From Lasiodiplodia sp. COLG20 (Eukaryota > Ascomycota > Dothideomycetes > Botryosphaeriales > Botryosphaeriaceae): a stretch of 64,000 bases of DNA. Below, in pieces: positions 50,641 through 62,365 of this stretch (within the stretch, counting starts at the first letter, position 1; each line of letters starts with the position of its first letter). A program made the translations under genes and the position numbers. The stretch lies in assembly GCA_009801085.1 (NCBI GenBank), contig VNWV01000001.1:2232001-2296000 (forward strand), in the 5' to 3' direction. Below the pieces are notes generated by a model. It did no database searches and had not been told where the DNA came from. It was given only the letters and a program-made list of their open reading frames with translations.

Positions 50641-52177
50641 CTTGGGGTTTCTGAGATCTTTCTCATTTAGAGCGCCTTTGCTCTCTCTCTTCCGTAGCTT
50701 CTCTGTATAAGTCCTGGAGGAGGATTAGATTCTGCACGTGGGGGCTGGAAATGGACGTTGGTGGGGAGCGAGAAAAGGGGAAAACCAACCGAGGCGACAG
50801 CACACGCAGCCAGTTTTTCCCTGATCCATGCATATTTGTTTCAGGCTCGGGGTCGTACATGATTGAGTGGTCGATTTGCCGGCCAATAATCACCTTTCTC
50901 TTCGCTCATTCAGATGTGTGCGAAGGCAAGTAGCGGAAAACAAAGGTTGCAGCTGGCCGATTGGCAAGACTACGTAAAGGACAGGATTGACAAGGAGCGC
51001 CCGGCGTATAAGTAGTGGGCGCGTAAGCACGGGCAAGGCGGAAAAGAGATGACTGTAATTTCCTACGCCCGGCAAGCGAGGAGGCAGAGATGGGATCGAT
51101 TGGTGCCTCAGGACCGTGACTGTGCGTCTACCAGGCTCCAGTCAGCCTTGCGCTCGCATTTTTGCAAAATGGGTAGAGATAAGCAGAGCGGCAGCGAGTG
51201 ACAGACGGGGTTTATATGGGCGAGGCTGACTCTGCTGCGCCTCGTCGCCCCGCAGCTGTGTGACAACGAAAAGGGCGAGGCTGGCGGTCCAGACACCAGC
51301 GCAGCGACAGCGCGACAAGCAGGTGCAGATGATGCAAAATATAAGGAAAGCGGAAGGCGAGACGGGCAGTGAGTGAAATTACGAGAGGTTGGCAACTGGG
51401 TGTCAAACACGTCGCGCGTGATCTTGGCCACGTCGTGTGTGCGGTCGCAGGGCGATGCTCAGCCTTGCAGCGGGTGCCTGAAGCCGACGATGCGGGGAAG
51501 AGGACGACAGCCGGAAAAGTACTCACAGATGGTAGTCAGGTCCGCTGCGGGCGCGCGTGTCGTGACTTTGGCAAACGCGGCAGACGGGGACCGACGATGT
51601 TGCGGAGTCGTTGCTTGGGCTGGACGGGAATGCGGTCGCCTGGGGTGGCCGCCAGCGCACGTCACGCTCGCAGGCCTTGTTGCCTGTCAGCCGGCGCCTG
51701 CCCCACCCGTTGTCGCGCGTCAGTTGGCGCGCGTCCTGAGTCAACAACAGATGTGCGACCCGCTGCGTCGCCGTCTGCTTCACCGCAAGACGAGCGTGTC
51801 GCCAAATTTGGATCAGGATGGTGGAGTGCAAAGACGGCGACCGCACGACCCGGCGGCTGAGACCGTGTCGAGCCCAACGATCTCCGCAAACTGCGCCCGC
51901 TGACTGGCCGCCAACGAGGCTAAACCCTCCACCACGCCGTGGGGGCTGCGTGCATGCATCCTGCTAGCGCTCAGCCGCCGCAGCTGTTCTGCTTTGCTCC
52001 CGCCCTCCTCACCGGCTCCCGTGCCGCAGCAAGAGCCTCACAGCCCGCGTTGCCACGTCCGAGCTCTACTGATCCTTTTATATACAGCCGCTCGCAGCTG
52101 CCTGGCTGCGCCCATTCCTTCGACTGCCACTTCCCAGCTAGCAGCTGCGCTAAACTCGACCTCATTCTGTTGACACT
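50641..52177. promoter_or_regulatory. divergent upstream region, deaminase and membrane-protein genes
   Basis: 1.54 kb, GC-rich in the right half, between two divergent starts. A TATA-like TTTTATATAC lies near 52075-52084, about 95 bp before the ATG at 52178. Frames here are mutual antisense shadows with Arg/Ala-rich composition and are not supported as genes. Confidence 0.45.
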
Positions 52178-53439
52178 ATGGCCGACACCCAGGGCGACGG
52201 TGCTTCCGGTAGCTTCTTTAGCACCATTCCTGACTTCTACAGCATCCAGCTTGATATCGTTGGTTTCCTCGCTATCCTCGGCGAGGGTTCCGTGCTAGCC
52301 AATGCTCAAGTTTCGACCCTGTCAAAATGGATGTTCGTTCCGCGTCTTCTCCCCGCGCCGCAGGCTCTGCTGCGCCCTTCTCGCCCCTCGAGGCTTGATC
52401 CTGCGCTGGGAAGGGTCACCGGCGTCGTGTCCGGCAACGACCGCGATGCTCTAAACCATATCGGCTCCATTGTCCTGTAAGCACGTTCCAGATTCCCCTC
52501 CCCAAGGCTGAACTGACTTTGCAAAGCGACGCCGACTCCCTAAACGAGTTTGATGTCCGCTGCGTCGAGATTGAGCGCAACGACGAGGCTCCCGTGGTCA
52601 AGGCTCGTGCCTTTGGCTGGCTCACCGCAAACAACGTTCTCGGTGCCCTCTTCGCCCTGGCCATTATCGTTCTTGCGGCCATTTGGGAGGATGGCATGGC
52701 TCTCATTGCTGTCTGCTGTCTGTCCCTGCTTTCGACCGTTATTGGATTCGGCAACAAATGGACCTTGAAGCTACCTAAGCGGAGATACACCAAGGGCAAA
52801 GTTCCTCGCGGCGATGTCGTCATTCGCCATCCAAAGGGCAGCTTTTTGGTCGTCAGGTGCAGCGAAGACGTCGCCCGTGAGATTTTCTTCGCCCCAGAGA
52901 ACATCGAGTACCTCATCGAAGACCAGGTCCTGTACCGTCTTCTCGCTCTGGTTGGTTCCATCATGCTTATGGCTGGTGTCATCGCCCTCGCCAACTGCAA
53001 AGTCAAGTCCCAAATCTGCTTTGCCGCGGCTTACTTGATCTTGAACGCCTCGTATTGGATTGTTGCCGCCATTCCTGCTCGTGTCCACTGGAACACTTCT
53101 GCCTTTATTGTCAGGCCGCAGTGCATTGGCGAGGCCAAGGAGAGGACCAAGTTCACAGACAAGAACGATTCCTTCACCCAAGCATTGTTCAAAGCCATCG
53201 TCGCTACCAAGGAGACCGACTGGGTCCAGCTCGGTGACGCTGCGCCGCGGACTGATGTCTGGAACCAGTGGCTGCGCGAGGCCAAGGAGGCAGCAAGGGG
53301 CGCTGGTGTCGATTATGACAAGGAGACCAAGATGACCGTTTACAAGGTCCCTACCGACTTCGATCCCCAGGGCAGGCTGAGAGACCTGCTTAACGATCCC
53401 GACTTCAACCAACATATGACGCAGGCCGCTCAGTCATAA
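52178..53439 (+). CDS. conserved multi-pass membrane protein, unknown function
   Basis: Two exons, 52178-52476 and 52527-53439; 50-bp intron; 403 aa. The N-terminus (FYSIQLDIVGFLAILGEGS) may form a re-entrant helix. After a linker, four or five hydrophobic segments follow: VLGALFALAIIVLAAIW, LIAVCCLSLLSTVIGF, LLALVGSIMLMAGVIAL and ICFAAAYLILNASYWIVAAI. A charged domain of about 70 aa between the pairs (RGDVVIRHPKGSFLVVRCSED) is predicted outside the membrane. The C-terminus is soluble, with KETDWVQLGDAAP. Codon use is strongly C-biased. The organisation is typical of conserved Pezizomycotina proteins of unknown role. No transporter motif was recognised. Confidence 0.82.
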
Positions 53440-55889
53440 GGGCTGCTCACATCGCTCCAAAGACACGGCCGTCTTGCTTTTTGGATACCCTGAAATTGGA
53501 TTCGTCGATCCGATCTGCTTTATACCCGTCTACACTTCCGCCATATACCATTGACGTTTTTGTCACGACATGAAAAGCGCTTTTTATCCCGCCATTTATC
53601 AACGACGAACTTACTCCAATGACGGCACGACCACAATCTGTATTGTCCACCGCACCTTCACATTCGGCACTATAGCGTTTACGCATTTTTTTGGAGGATA
53701 CCTATTGCAAATTGTTCATGCTTCTTGATCTTCCAGGCGAATGATTCTTCAGAAGCGTTGTACATAAAAAGGTGCATGGACGGAGTTTTGCTTTTTGGGT
53801 TTTCATCATTATCAATCACTGTACTCGCATCATTCGGTACTTTCTGATACAAAGGTCGACATCGGCATATTAGTATTAGTAGAGAATGTCACTTCTGTTG
53901 ACAATGTGCGAGTGCGAGCCTGTACAGTACGGAAAATACGCTTCATCGAAACCCTGCCATGTCTCCCTCACCGCTCATCCTGAATCACTCTCGCCTTAGC
54001 GCTAGGTGGCTTCGTCAACAGAAAAGTGGAAGGGAAAAAAAAGCAACGGAACCCACTCTTCCAATCGCTTAAGCAAGATCGCACAGGGGGCCACCATTCT
54101 GACGGTTGCCCGCCTTTCCAGCCCCCAATGCGCGGATCTTTGGTGCCGTTGATAGCAGGCGCCAACAACACACAGACCGGGAACAACACGAAAGCATAAA
54201 GTGCGCTTGAACCAAACGGCTCCTACACTGGCACCCGTGCGTCGCGGGACGGCGCGTTCGCTTCCGAACCTGACAGAAGAAGCGACGGCTGGCGCAGGCT
54301 ATGTTTTAGCGCATCATTGAAGTCCCATGGCGTTGCTGGACCCTGGCTGAAAACCCACAGAAAAAAACAAAGGCAGCTGAACATGATCTACGAACACACG
54401 TCCCTGCAGCTTCGATCGGACCGTGAGCGCGGGCGCGATCGTCAAAAGAGACGCCGCACATCCGACCGACGACCACCTTAAGCGCCGTGGATGGATCCTT
54501 CTCGACGACTGCGCCGCTTGCAGCGGCCAGTAGCAGAGCAGCACAGCGCGTCTCTCGAAGCGACGATCCAGGAGTTGATGAAGTGTGCCGCTGTGCCTCC
54601 GCCACCTGCGCTTGATGAAACAGTGCGCTTGAATCCCCCTGGTGATGTGCTGTGCCTCTCGTTCTCTCTCTTCCAAGTTTCTTCCGCATTTCTCGGCGTT
54701 TTACTACGCGAAAATCACCATCAGCGCCGCTGTGACGCATGATGAAGCTTCGTAAATGGAGACACACCTATGTACGCGGTGTGGATACCTGGACGCTATA
54801 GTAGCGCGACTTATGGATAGATACAGCTGTCCTCAAGCCTAACAATCGATAGTAGAAAAAGAAACGTAAATGAAATGCACAGAAAGAAAATGAATTCCAA
54901 ATCTCATGAAACTCACTGGATAAAACTGACCCCACGGTGAAGTCGGGCACATGCATGCCGCGACGTCCCGCAATGAGGCTATCACGCACGCTATCTAATA
55001 AGCTCTCTACTTCCCGCGCCCCTTGCGAGCGTTCCACGGGAGGAGCCGCGCGTGCGACTTAGAGTTATCTAGGTAGCAAGTATGCAAGGATATTCCTCGT
55101 CTTTTGGTCAAAACACACAGCCACTTCCGCATAACCACAGATCCCTGACCAGCTGGCTGTGGGGAAGCGAAAGGTGATCTATCAAGAAAGTGATAAGTAG
55201 GAACGCGGGCTTGTGTAGCCCCGGGCTGCCATCGATATGCGTTCGATGCAACACTGACGCCAATTGCACGTCTCATGCCCGAGCTCGCTCGTTTGATTTT
55301 CTCTTCCATTTGCTGGATCATCGTGACATTCTGCGCAATGCTGCATTGAGTTTTCAGCTGGTTGGTTCAGCTCCCTTCTTCTACTGCCGCTGCACACCTG
55401 AGGCATGCCACGTATGTGCCTTCTGTCCATACCATGCACAAGCGTCCCTCCCAGAACGCAGACAGAGAGGCGCGTGTCGTACGAGGCTCATGCAGAAGCA
55501 AGGGCTGTACCACCTGTGAGTATCCCAGCAGAGCTGAGCGATGAGCCTCCCCACAGCCTTGATCGTGCTCGTGCTCCATAGCAGAATGCCTTGTCCCCCC
55601 TTCGGCATACCTGCTGCGCCTCCCTTGCCTTCGTTTGAGTGCTGCTAAGACCCTGTTTACCCCGCTCCTGCCACCACCGGTGGTACGAATAGCACTCTAT
55701 GAACGGAAGTCCGACCGGCATGGCCAAGACGAGAAGCTGGGCAGACGCCAGCCACAAGGTGTATCGCCAGCCATACTTTGATCAGACTGGATGGAGATAA
55801 TGCCGCAGCTTCGTCGCAAAAAAGCAGTTACGCAGCACCGCCTCTCACAAGCCCGCATTCGAACTTATGCGGCAGACGTGCGTCCGAGC
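53440..55889. other. gene-poor interval
   Basis: 2.45 kb between convergent genes. Frames up to 153 codons occur on both strands without domains, splice logic or consistent composition. No RNA gene was detected by eye. Confidence 0.5.
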
Positions 55890-56735
55890 TCAGGGAGCCT
55901 CCTTCCATGCCTGGTCTCTTTGCACCTTCTGCCTTACTGCATCCTTCACTAACGAGTGCAAGTTCTCGTGTTCCTTTCCGTCAACCTCCATCCCCTCCCC
56001 CTCTTGCTCCGGGGCGCAGCATATCTTCGCCGCGGCATCGTGCACCTTGTCCCAAGTACCCAGATCGAACTTGCCTTCGCTCTCAGCTACCAACAGCTCA
56101 CCCTTTGGTGCAAAGGCGAATACATGGAGTGATGCTGCCTGTGCAAGGTCTTTAACCGAGGGATTCGTGATAATGTCGTTTGTCGAGGAGACGGCAAGGA
56201 GGGTGGCGGATAAAGTAGTAGAGAGCGGAATGGACGCAGAGACGAGGGCGAGGGCAGAGGCCTGGAGGAGAGCGGGGAGGATGGAAAGGATCTACAACAT
56301 TGTAAGTCACCTATTTTTAGTACGCATAAAAGGACCACTCACCGAGGAGCGCGAACGGTCATCAGCAGCGTCGCCCTCGGGGACAGTGAGGACTTGCAGC
56401 GTCACTTGGATGAGGGTGCGTGGGTGATTCCGGACAAGGATGACGTGCCGCAGCGTATTGTGGATGAGCGTCTCGAGATGGCGCTCCTTGGGGCCTATGG
56501 TCATTCGTTAGAACCATCAATATCCAGGTTACTTGTAGGATAATGCATGCTTACTTCCAACTCCGGAAGCGGGGCGCACATTCACTTCGATGGCTGCTTC
56601 TTCAGGCAATTCGTCGCGGCGCTGCACCTCTAGCGGGCCATTGACGGCGCACAGCACCGAATATCCGTTCTGCGAAAAGGTGGCCGAACCATCCGCGCGA
56701 CGCAGATCGGACAGAGAAGCTTGGGGGCCAGACAT
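55890..56735 (-). CDS. RRP46: exosome complex subunit Rrp46-like (RNase PH fold)
   Basis: Three exons: 56735-56555, 56494-56343 and 56291-55890; introns of 60 and 51 bp; 244 aa. The opening is the RNase PH-like block LRRADGSATFSQNGYSVLC followed by VNGPLEVQRRDELPEEAAIEV, characteristic of Rrp46. Exon 2 gives PKERHLETLIHNTLR and LIQVTLQVL, and exon 3 gives ILPALLQASALALVSASIPL, the conserved second half of the fold. The C-terminal tail is acidic. Rrp46 is part of the catalytically inactive six-member ring of the RNA exosome (nucleus and cytoplasm). It is divergent from PEX4 across 304 bp. Confidence 0.9.
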
Positions 56736-57039
56736 GGTGGTACGGCAGCTCTGTCGTGGAGACGGTGGGATGTTTTTTTCGAGAGCTGCGAGAATCCCGA
56801 AATGCGCGTCGCGCTGCTGCTTCCCCAGAAATTCTGGTCGGCATTTGGTCGGCGCCGATCCGAAGATGACCCGGCGCCGCTTCCATGGCCGAGGCTTCCC
56901 GCCGAGGGCATGTGCGGTGCCATAGCTCTCACATCCACAGCTGCGGTAGATCACTTCCTGCCGAGTTTCCTTGCTCGCCGTGCACGCATTACTGCAGACT
57001 ACCGATTGAGAAACATAGGGTGATACATCGATCATTCTC
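56736..57039. promoter_or_regulatory. bidirectional promoter, RRP46 and PEX4
   Basis: 304 bp between divergent start codons of two housekeeping genes. No TATA box is visible on either strand, as is common for constitutive fungal genes. Confidence 0.6.
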
Positions 57040-57582
57040 ATGGCGTCCAGATCCAGCCAAACGCCCGTCAAGCGCCTGCTGGTCGAGCTCCAGTCCTACC
57101 AAAGCGACCCGAACGATGCGCTGCAGCGCCTGGGCCCTGTAAACGATGACGAGTTGACGCACTGGCAAGCCGTGATGAAGGGCGTATCGGGGACGCCCTA
57201 CGAAAGTATGGTTCCTCTCTCACATCTTGCCCGAAGCCGGACTGACAGCTTCCGTTGGACAGACGGCCGCTGGCTTCTCGACATCCGCATCCCGTCGACG
57301 TACCCGCTCGCGGCGCCCGAGGTCAAGTTCGTGACGCCCATCTGCCATCCGAATGTGCATTTCAAGACGGGCGAGATCTGCCTCGACACGCTCAAGGCCG
57401 CGTGGAGCCCAGCCTTCACCATCTCCACTACCATGACCTCGGTACACCAGCTCCTCACCTCCGCCGAGCCCGACTCGCCGCTCAACATCGATATTGCCCA
57501 GCTGTTGCGCCAAGGAGACATGGTCGGGTACGACAGTTTGATACGGTTCTATACCGAGACGGAGAGGTATGAGGGCAGGTAG
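57040..57582 (+). CDS. PEX4: peroxin-4, ubiquitin-conjugating E2 enzyme
   Basis: Two exons, 57040-57205 and 57263-57582; 161 aa. The E2 (UBC) fold is complete: an N-terminal helix KRLLVELQSYQ, the strand GRWLLDIRIPSTYPLAAP, the HPN motif (84-86) and the active-site Cys95 in TGEICLDTLKAAWSPA. It ends with a C-terminal helix, as in Pex4 orthologues. Pex4 is anchored by Pex22 at the peroxisome and mono-ubiquitinates Pex5 for receptor recycling. The intron (57206-57262) is 57 bp, a multiple of three without a stop, so unspliced RNA would encode an in-frame insert of 19 residues. Splicing restores the canonical GTPYENGRW. Confidence 0.92.
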   Translation: MASRSSQTPVKRLLVELQSYQSDPNDALQRLGPVNDDELTHWQAVMKGVSGTPYESMVPLSHLARSRTDSFRWTDGRWLLDIRIPSTYPLAAPEVKFVTPICHPNVHFKTGEICLDTLKAAWSPAFTISTTMTSVHQLLTSAEPDSPLNIDIAQLLRQGDMVGYDSLIRFYTETERYEGR

Positions 57583-57999
57583 TCGAGAATGGGGCGTTGG
57601 TGTTTTGCGATGGACCGCAGTGTTAGTTTGCGAACAGGGTATCATCGCCGAGGATTGTGCGCGGCACGTGTCACGCGGGTATTCGAATGAGCGTTGCTTC
57701 TCATGGCGTTTTGGATGTGCTGGGAGCCATCTATTTACTACTTGTATTTCTTGGAGATGTAAAGAGACTCAATTTTCCACACGGGTATAATGAATTACTC
57801 GTCCATCCCAAGGCCATTTTGAGGCCAACAACAAAGACCAAGCCGGCTCATGACATTAAACAAAAGGCCGCATTTGCTCATGACATTTGACCAACTTTCA
57901 AACCCCTCGCCCCCAAACTCCGAACAGTTGACGGCGGAATCCCGCCGTGTTATCAGCCCCGTAACGTATCGTAAGAACAAGCCATTTCGTGATTCGATG
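57583..57999. other. convergent 3' interval
   Basis: 417 bp between the stops of PEX4 and the small membrane protein. An imperfect repeat of GCTCATGACATT occurs twice at 57846-57888. No gene is seen. Confidence 0.5.
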
Positions 58000-58512
58000 C
58001 TAACGGATTTCGATAGTCCATTGGTTCCGCCGGACGCCTGGAGCCAGAGGTCCTCCTCTCATGATAGTTCCTCGCAGCGATTTCCTCGGGCCAATGCTAT
58101 CGGCGGATATCCTCCTCTCGTAATGCGTGATGGTTGGTGGTACCGGTTGTTGTGCGACGTCACACGAGTGCCTGCGGATGGTGGGCAGAAGTGGCGGTGC
58201 AGCATGAACATTCAAGTTTGAGATGTGGAAAGGCGGCGGTGCAGCAGGGTCCTGGCTTTGGAAGAGGAAAAAGCTCGGGTTGGAAAAATCCTCTCTGAAC
58301 GGTGTGTCCGGCGGTGAAGGAGGATGAGTGAGCTTCTCAGGCACCGGGACAGGTTGCGGGTGTGGTTGAGGTTGCCTTCGGCGGCGCAAATAGAGTAGCA
58401 GGAGACAGAAGACAGCAGCCAACGACAGGGCTATTGTTCTCCATAGAGGTGTGGTCGCGGCTTGCATTTGTGCAAGGAGATGGTCAGGAATGAGTGAGGG
58501 CAGGGGAGGCAT
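58000..58512 (-). CDS. hypothetical small single-pass membrane protein
   Basis: A single-exon protein of 170 aa from the ATG at 58512 (the frame opens upstream without a Met). One hydrophobic helix near residues 25-42 (ALSLAAVFCLLLLYL) is followed by RRRR, indicating an N-out orientation. The rest is a Pro-rich cytosolic tail (QPQPHPQPVPVPEK, HPPSPPDTP) with basic, Ser-containing segments near the end (YERRISADSIGPRKSLRG), possible phosphorylation or 14-3-3 sites. No family is recognised. Antisense frames over the same DNA are less well composed. Confidence 0.5.
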   Translation of the reverse strand: MPPLPSLIPDHLLAQMQAATTPLWRTIALSLAAVFCLLLLYLRRRRQPQPHPQPVPVPEKLTHPPSPPDTPFREDFSNPSFFLFQSQDPAAPPPFHISNLNVHAAPPLLPTIRRHSCDVAQQPVPPTITHYERRISADSIGPRKSLRGTIMRGGPLAPGVRRNQWTIEIR

Positions 58513-60459
58513 GGCTCGTGGCTGGAGGGTATCAGGTGTTTTCAACCAAGCAAAAGGCCAAGGTCCTGCTGCACTCAGACTTATAGCAAGTGAGCAGGAT
58601 GGCTAATAAGCGCTAGGATGCATCCACGCCGGCCATGAGCGACTTCGTACAACGGCCACATTGTGGCCGGGGGGAAGTGCGAAGGCGCACAGCACGTCAA
58701 GGATGCGTCGCGGGTGGCTCTCTTGCGCGGAAGTGAAACTAGGGCGGGGGCATTTGGTGGCCCTCTACGCGGGCGTAGCGAGCGGTGACGGCGTAGGCGC
58801 ATATGGAGCGGGAGGTCTCAAGCTGGAGACAGCTCAGGAATGGACGTGTGGCCATGGTTGAGCATGGTTGAAGCTTGCGGGGCGGGCAAAGATGGCCGCG
58901 GCCGGGCCTGGAGCTCAGCTGGGACAGAGCGGCGGGCCATGTCATGTTCGGGCATGGCAGGGGGAGCGTGACCGCGAGTGCGAGCGCCAAGGGCGGAATG
59001 CGACCCAAAGGACAGGGCTTAGGCGATGGATGGCGTCTTTTCAGCTTCGATGGTCACGAAAATGGCGTTCTGGAGGCGGCGATGAGGCGGCGTTGCTGTG
59101 GGCGGGCCGGCGAAGGAAAAAGCGCGGGCGATCGCGCGCCCCCCGGCCAGCCCACCGCATGCACCCTGCTGCTGCTGGAATTGCAGCAAGCTTGCGTTTA
59201 CATGTGCATCATTCTTCGAGTCTGCCCCTCCGGAGCCCGCCCCGGCCGCTCGTCCAGCTCTCCGTCTGCGCCAGCTCCCCGTGTGCGCCCGAGCGGCCAT
59301 GACTAACGCTAGTCCGTCCGCGCTCGCTTGCCAGCGCAGTAGTTGAACGACTTACCAGCTGGAAAAGAAAAACACGTCGGCCCGACGTCATATGTCGTCG
59401 CCCGTCATTAGGGGAACAGCTGAGTGTGGACCGATGGAGCGTCACCGGTCTGCCGCCCGCCATCGTCGTGTCTGGCGATGCTCACGCAAAGCAACTGTGC
59501 CCTGGCTGACTGTTAGTCTCAGATCGCCCGTGCCGCGATTGCGGGTCCCGATGCTAGATCTCGATAGACGGATCTCTTTCCAGAACGCCTTAGGCCCTCT
59601 TCGATCGCATGCCCAAAGGCTGCTGGACCCCTGATTTACCTCTGTCACCTGCCCAGCTGCACTGGCCCTGCTACCGCCATGGCTGACTTCCAAGCTGCTA
59701 TTTCGCGAATCTCCTCCATAGCACGCTTGTGTCCTGAGTAATGCCGGTTGCTGATTCACGGATTTTCTTCAAAGACCAACGGATATGCCCGCTGCTCGGA
59801 CACTCCGAAGCCAGACTAAAAAATCGTCTACTCCACTACCAGCGACCGCCAGATCGCGAAAACGTCGCCAAGAGGAACCAACCGAGTGGTTTTAGTTGCG
59901 GCAACGCTATGGCCGAAAAGGCAACTGTGGCTTCGAAAGCCCAGGTCGGAGCCTGTCAGTCCGCCCACTAAGCTCCCGAAAGGGATAGAATGCGCGAGCG
60001 AAACGACGACCTATATGTAGCGACGGACCTCCAAAGCTCGAATTTGAAAACACTTCACTCTCGTGACGGGGCGAACTAAGCGTGAGAATACTTGCTTTTG
60101 GCTGACCTTCTCTCGAGTAGGAGTAGTAGCGGTTTTCCGTCCGAATTCGTCCCCTTCTGCCAAGCCATCGCAGCAATTACTTAGCAACATTGCTCCCAAA
60201 ACTGATGCCCTTGTTCCACTATTATGGCATTAAAGTACTATTGATGAAGGACGTCCTTTTGCGAGAAGTTCGGGTTCGGAACGGAAACTGAGTAACCCGA
60301 TCGGATCCCGGACGAAGAACGCACGTCTTGATTACCTCATACTACCCCACATATTGCCTGTTATGTAGACTCTAGTGTGGTCCTATAAGCTTATAAAGGA
60401 GAATGTTTTAACTTTGGGTGCTGTGATTGATTTCCTAAACTACAGCAACTGTCTTTACC
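58513..60459. other. gene-poor interval
   Basis: 1.95 kb between divergent starts. The GC-rich left half has long but mutually overlapping frames rich in Arg/Ala/Pro; no domain was recognised. It should contain both promoters. Confidence 0.5.
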
Positions 60460-61619
60460 ATGGCCAAGCAGCGTGTTCTACTTCTCGGTGCAACCGGCAA
60501 CACTGGCGAATCCATCCTTAATGGACTTCTTGAGCATGGAGCTTATGTATGTTGTCATCTCACATAGCAGACTCAAACTATTAACATGAATTTCAAATGA
60601 CAGGAAGTTCAAATCCTTGTCAGGCCGTCCTCAGCGGAGAAGCCTGCGGTGAAGAAGATCGCTGAGCGGGGCGTGAAAGTCGTCATTGCAGACATCAACG
60701 GTCCAATCGAAGAGCTCGTCTCTATCCAGAAAGGAATCGATGTGACAGTCAGTTCCATTGACGCTATGTCCCAACTGGCCCAGATGAACCTCGCCACCGC
60801 GGCAAAGAAAGCAGGAGTAAAGCGCTTCGTGCCATGCGCTTGGATCAGTGTTGCCCCGCCTGAAGGTGTCATGATACTACGGGACCAGGTAAATTGGATC
60901 TTATACCGCTCCTAATAAAAATCCATTTGGGAAATGCTGATAGACCGCGCCCTTGTAGAAGGAGGAAGTGTACAATCACATCAAGAGGCTCTACCTCCCT
61001 TATACCGTCATCGATGTCGGGTTCTGGCACCAAGCCTCGTTTCCCACCTCGCTTCCATCTGGGCGGTTCGACTATGCCGCTATGGCGTCCAGCAACGAGG
61101 TTCATGGGGATGGAGAGCGGCCAAACATCATTGGTGATCTGCGTGACCTTGGCCGTTGGACGGCGAAGATCATTGAGGATGAGCGCACGCTCAACAAATA
61201 CGTCTTCACGTGCAGCGATGTCCTCAGCGAAAACCAAATCTACTCGATCGTGGAAGAGTTGACCGGAGAAAAGCTCGAGCGCAGTCAGGTGCGTCTACAC
61301 TCTGTGCATACCCTGGGCTCTCAACTAACTGTCATGGCGCATCAAGATTTCATACGAAGAAATAGAGGCGAAAGCAAAGGAGGCCAAGATCAACAGCGAG
61401 AAGGAACCAGACAATGTCATGAACCGGGTTATGCGTTTCAAGGCGGACTATGACTACAGTAGGTATTTGCGCGGCGACAACCAGCCCGAGTACGCCAAAT
61501 ATCTTGGCTACCTGGACGCTCGAGAGCTGTACCCGGATTTCCGCCCCATTACTTTCCGCGAGTTTGTGAAGGACCTCCTGGAGGGTAAGATTGTGAAGCC
61601 GCACTACGACTTCTTGTGA
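60460..61619 (+). CDS. NmrA-like / isoflavone-reductase-like oxidoreductase
   Basis: Four exons: 60460-60546, 60604-60888, 60959-61288 and 61347-61619, separated by introns of 57, 70 and 58 bp that are all phase 0; 324 aa. The Rossmann motif GATGNTG (residues 10-16) begins the first strand, followed by VQILVRPSS for cofactor phosphate binding. Next come KKAGVKRFVPCAWISVAPP and KEEVYNHIKRLYLPYTVIDVGFWHQ, where the Lys of the second block matches the catalytic Lys region of isoflavone and pinoresinol reductases. The C-terminal part (ELYPDFRPITFREFVKDLL) is family-typical. It probably reduces an aromatic or phenolic substrate with NADPH. It is unrelated in position to the NmrA-like gene at 3.9 kb. 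Confidence 0.9.
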
Positions 61620-62365
61620 AGTCTGCAAGCGTGGCACTTGTATCACTCGAGAGGGTGTGACCACATGATCACCGTTAATCGCGCTTTCGGAGGCTGGGAG
61701 ACGGACGTGTGTAGATAGTCACATTTCATACTGTTTACCATGACCATATGAATTGATCACAAGGTGATGCTTTAATTGGCGCCGTAGAGGGAGATCGAGA
61801 TGGTTAACGGTGGGAGGTGACCAAGATGTCCCAGGAAGGAAGTTTTGCATGGCTCGTATAAACGACACGACGTGCGGCCACGACATATTTTGGCTGGTTA
61901 GCGCAACAAAGCAGGAAGGCGGTTTGAGGTCGACGCTGGCTCCTCTATGACGCGCATTTCCCAGCAAAATGAAGCAGCCCCGCGTGGGAAAAGTGACGTT
62001 TGCGAGCCAGCGGAATGGCTCGGATGGAAGGGGGCGGAGAGAGAGATGTGCGGCGGAGTCGAGGGCGAGTAAAATAGGTGGTCGGGGGTTCGGCGCAAAC
62101 CCTGTCGTTGGCCCCGTCATAAGCAGCCAAGCTTCACCGACCTCGTGCCCAGAGCTTTGACGTCCTGAGCTGCACATCTCCCGCGTCAACACATCACACC
62201 GATTCCGACAACAAAACCTCCGCTCCTGTCCACGTCTCCCGCAGTGCGCGCGCATCCTCCTTGACTCCATCCGGAGGCCAGTCGTCTTATTCCTGGTCTG
62301 CCACAGTCTTCCGCGTCTCACTACAGCTGCCCAACCGCACGTACCGCCGCCTCAACATCGCAACC
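61620..62365. other. intergenic
   Basis: 746 bp containing the 3' end of the reductase gene and the YPT7 promoter, which is rich in C-containing pyrimidine runs near the start codon. No gene is supported. Confidence 0.5.

Noticed and set aside
55362..55544. Short + frame with CRSKGCTTC, considered as a zinc-cluster regulator fragment
   Set aside because: The Cys spacing does not match the Zn2Cys6 pattern, and no continuation exists.
57850..58221. 123-codon + strand ORF after PEX4
   Set aside because: It overlaps antisense the small membrane protein frame, which has a coherent helix and tail. Neither is certain, but only one is likely.
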